The notes under the pieces: generated by a model
The model's input: only the letters and a program-made list of their open reading frames with translations
What the model was told of the DNA's origin: nothing
Database searches by the model: none
Position numbers and translations under genes: made by a program
Shown here: in pieces, positions 62,918 to 64,000 of the stretch
Numbering within the stretch: the stretch's first letter is position 1
Layout of the letters: each line of letters opens with the position of its first letter
IMG/VR virus record: IMGVR_UViG_3300019776_000324
Span: 126,001 to 190,000 of that record
Source: a virus
Direction: 5' to 3' (one strand)
Length of the DNA: 64,000 nt

Positions 62918-63699
62918 TGAAACGGCTTGCTATACTCTTCTGCACACTAGCCCTCTCAGGTTGCGCTAATCTTCACATGATGGCCGCACAGGAAGAACCT
63001 GTGGTCGTTCAACCCAAAGAAAATTTAATGGCCAAACTACCTACACTAGAAGGCCCACCAATGACTGTAGCAGTGTATGGGTTCAAAGACCTAACTGGAC
63101 AAATGAAACCCAACGACAAACTAGCAGTATTCAGTAAGGCTGTTACGCAAGGTGCAGAAGTATTTTTAATTAAGAGTCTACAAGATTCTAGAGGATGGTT
63201 TAGAGTTGTTGAGCGTGTTGGACTTGACAACCTAATTAAAGAGCGTCAACTTATACGCAATCAGCGTGAAGTGTACGAAGGTAAAGATGCCAAAGCATTA
63301 AAGCCACTAACTGTGGCAGGTGTCTTGATTGAGGGCGGAGTTATTGGCTATGACAGCAATATACGCTCAGGTGGTAACGGTGCCAGATTTTTAGGCATCG
63401 GAGGCAGTCAACAATACAGAGTAGATGAAGTTACAGTTAGTCTTAGACTAATCAGTATTGCATCCGGCGAAGTATTGTTAACCAACGCTGTAAGTAAAAC
63501 CATTTACTCTACAGCACATGATGTAGGTGTACTAAAGTTTGTAGATAATGCAACCAAAGCATTGGAAATTGAAACTGGCACCGCATTAAATGAGCCCACG
63601 ACTTATGCAGTTCGTGTGGCCATTGAGCAGTCAGTTTACGAAATGATAGTAGACGGACAACGAAAGGGTCTTTGGAATTTTGTCCAAAGCAAAAACTAA
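62917..63699 (+). CDS. csgG: CsgG-like curli secretion channel lipoprotein
   Basis: 260 residues; lipobox LSGC (Cys16). VAVYGFKDLTGQMKPND, GWFRVVERVGLDNLIKERQL, VAGVLIEGGVIGYDSN and SKTIYST follow CsgG order through the pore and C-terminal regions. In bacteria nine copies form an outer-membrane secretion channel. Slightly shorter than E. coli CsgG. Between csgF and a curlin-like gene. Confidence 0.93.
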   Translation: MKRLAILFCTLALSGCANLHMMAAQEEPVVVQPKENLMAKLPTLEGPPMTVAVYGFKDLTGQMKPNDKLAVFSKAVTQGAEVFLIKSLQDSRGWFRVVERVGLDNLIKERQLIRNQREVYEGKDAKALKPLTVAGVLIEGGVIGYDSNIRSGGNGARFLGIGGSQQYRVDEVTVSLRLISIASGEVLLTNAVSKTIYSTAHDVGVLKFVDNATKALEIETGTALNEPTTYAVRVAIEQSVYEMIVDGQRKGLWNFVQSKN

Positions 63700-63700
63700 A

Positions 63701-64000
63701 ATGAAATCAAGTATGACAAGCGTTTGTAAGTTGCTGAGTAAATTACTTACTGTAGTAGGAATCGTAGCCATGGGTAGTGCGATGGCCAATGAAGTTTATG
63801 TCGAGCAAGTAGGCAGTGGATCTACAATTAACATATTACAAGAAGGTTCTGATAATAGAATTGGCACAAGTTTATCGCCAGCCTATATTGGGTCTGGATC
63901 TAATACAGTTAATATTGATCAAATTGGTGCCAACAATACCTTAGACATGGTGGTTAATGGATCATCAACAGATGTTACAGTATCAACCACTGGTAGTAAT
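63701..64000 (+). CDS. Curlin-like (CsgA/CsgB-type) amyloid subunit, 3' partial
   Basis: Frame open from ATG 63701 to the right edge (100 codons). A signal peptide ends GSAMAN. The mature part has curlin-type repeats of Asn/Gln/Gly: VYVEQVGSGSTINILQEG and NTVNIDQIGANNTL. Begins 1 nt after the csgG stop. The likely cargo of the CsgG channel. The start could also be the ATG at 63713. Confidence 0.75.
   Translation, partial: MKSSMTSVCKLLSKLLTVVGIVAMGSAMANEVYVEQVGSGSTINILQEGSDNRIGTSLSPAYIGSGSNTVNIDQIGANNTLDMVVNGSSTDVTVSTTGSN

Overview
This window is a gene-dense, AT-rich, almost fully + strand stretch of a lytic T4-like myovirus. The evidence is a co-directional set of recognisable T4 core genes: large terminase (gp17), gp32, UvsX, UvsY, UvsW, gp61-type primase, gp41-type helicase, DNA ligase, NrdA/NrdB/glutaredoxin, dCMP deaminase and a PAAR spike tip. 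There is also a TATAAATA late-promoter class. The accessory genes (Hsp20, radical SAM, 2OG-Fe(II) oxygenase, glycosyltransferases, PD-(D/E)XK exonuclease, CsgF/CsgG) match those of aquatic T4-like phages of cyanobacteria and SAR11. Curli genes, GroEL/ES, ClpX/ClpS, bS21 and IscU/IscA point to a Gram-negative, probably proteobacterial host. The exact host cannot be read from this sequence. No integrase, CRISPR array, tRNA or insertion sequence was seen.

Layout. 1-8.3 kb: virion-associated genes, including three small paralogues with capsid-targeting-like N-termini, an Ntn-hydrolase-like protein, a secreted endonuclease and the large terminase. 8.3-12.2 kb: recombination genes (gp32, UvsX, an acidic protein, UvsY). 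12.2-18.3 kb: a methyltransferase and seven glycosyltransferase-like genes, two of them on the minus strand. 18.3-24.2 kb: small early genes with strong sigma70-like promoters, an AAA ATPase, a 2OG oxygenase and UvsW. 24.2-31.4 kb: a candidate clamp-loader subunit, conserved hypotheticals, a BppU-like structural protein, primase, helicase and a radical SAM enzyme. 31.4-37.5 kb: late structural genes and a protein combining two nucleotidyltransferase-like domains. 37.5-45.4 kb: IscU/IscA, dCMP deaminase, exonuclease, tailspike, NrdA/B and glutaredoxin. 45.4-48 kb: PAAR and baseplate-like genes. 48-56.4 kb: small early genes, lipoproteins, DNA ligase and membrane proteins. 56.4-61.1 kb: a proteostasis island (ClpX, bS21, GroES, GroEL, Hsp20, ClpS). 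61.1-64 kb: a metallophosphoesterase, then a curli-type csgF-csgG-curlin operon that runs off the right edge.

Expression. Two promoter classes recur. Early-type sites read TTGACC-N17-TATAAT. Late-type sites read (T/N)ATAAATA or TAAATA. Many late elements end about 5-8 nt before an ATG, which predicts leaderless late mRNAs. Another group is followed at the expected +1 by a stem-loop and then a Shine-Dalgarno site. Most genes overlap by ATGA or TAATG and are probably translationally coupled. Together the genes replicate and package DNA, raise dNTP supply, modify glycans or DNA, remodel host protein folding, degradation and translation, support Fe-S enzymes, and may place a curli pore and fibre on the infected cell.
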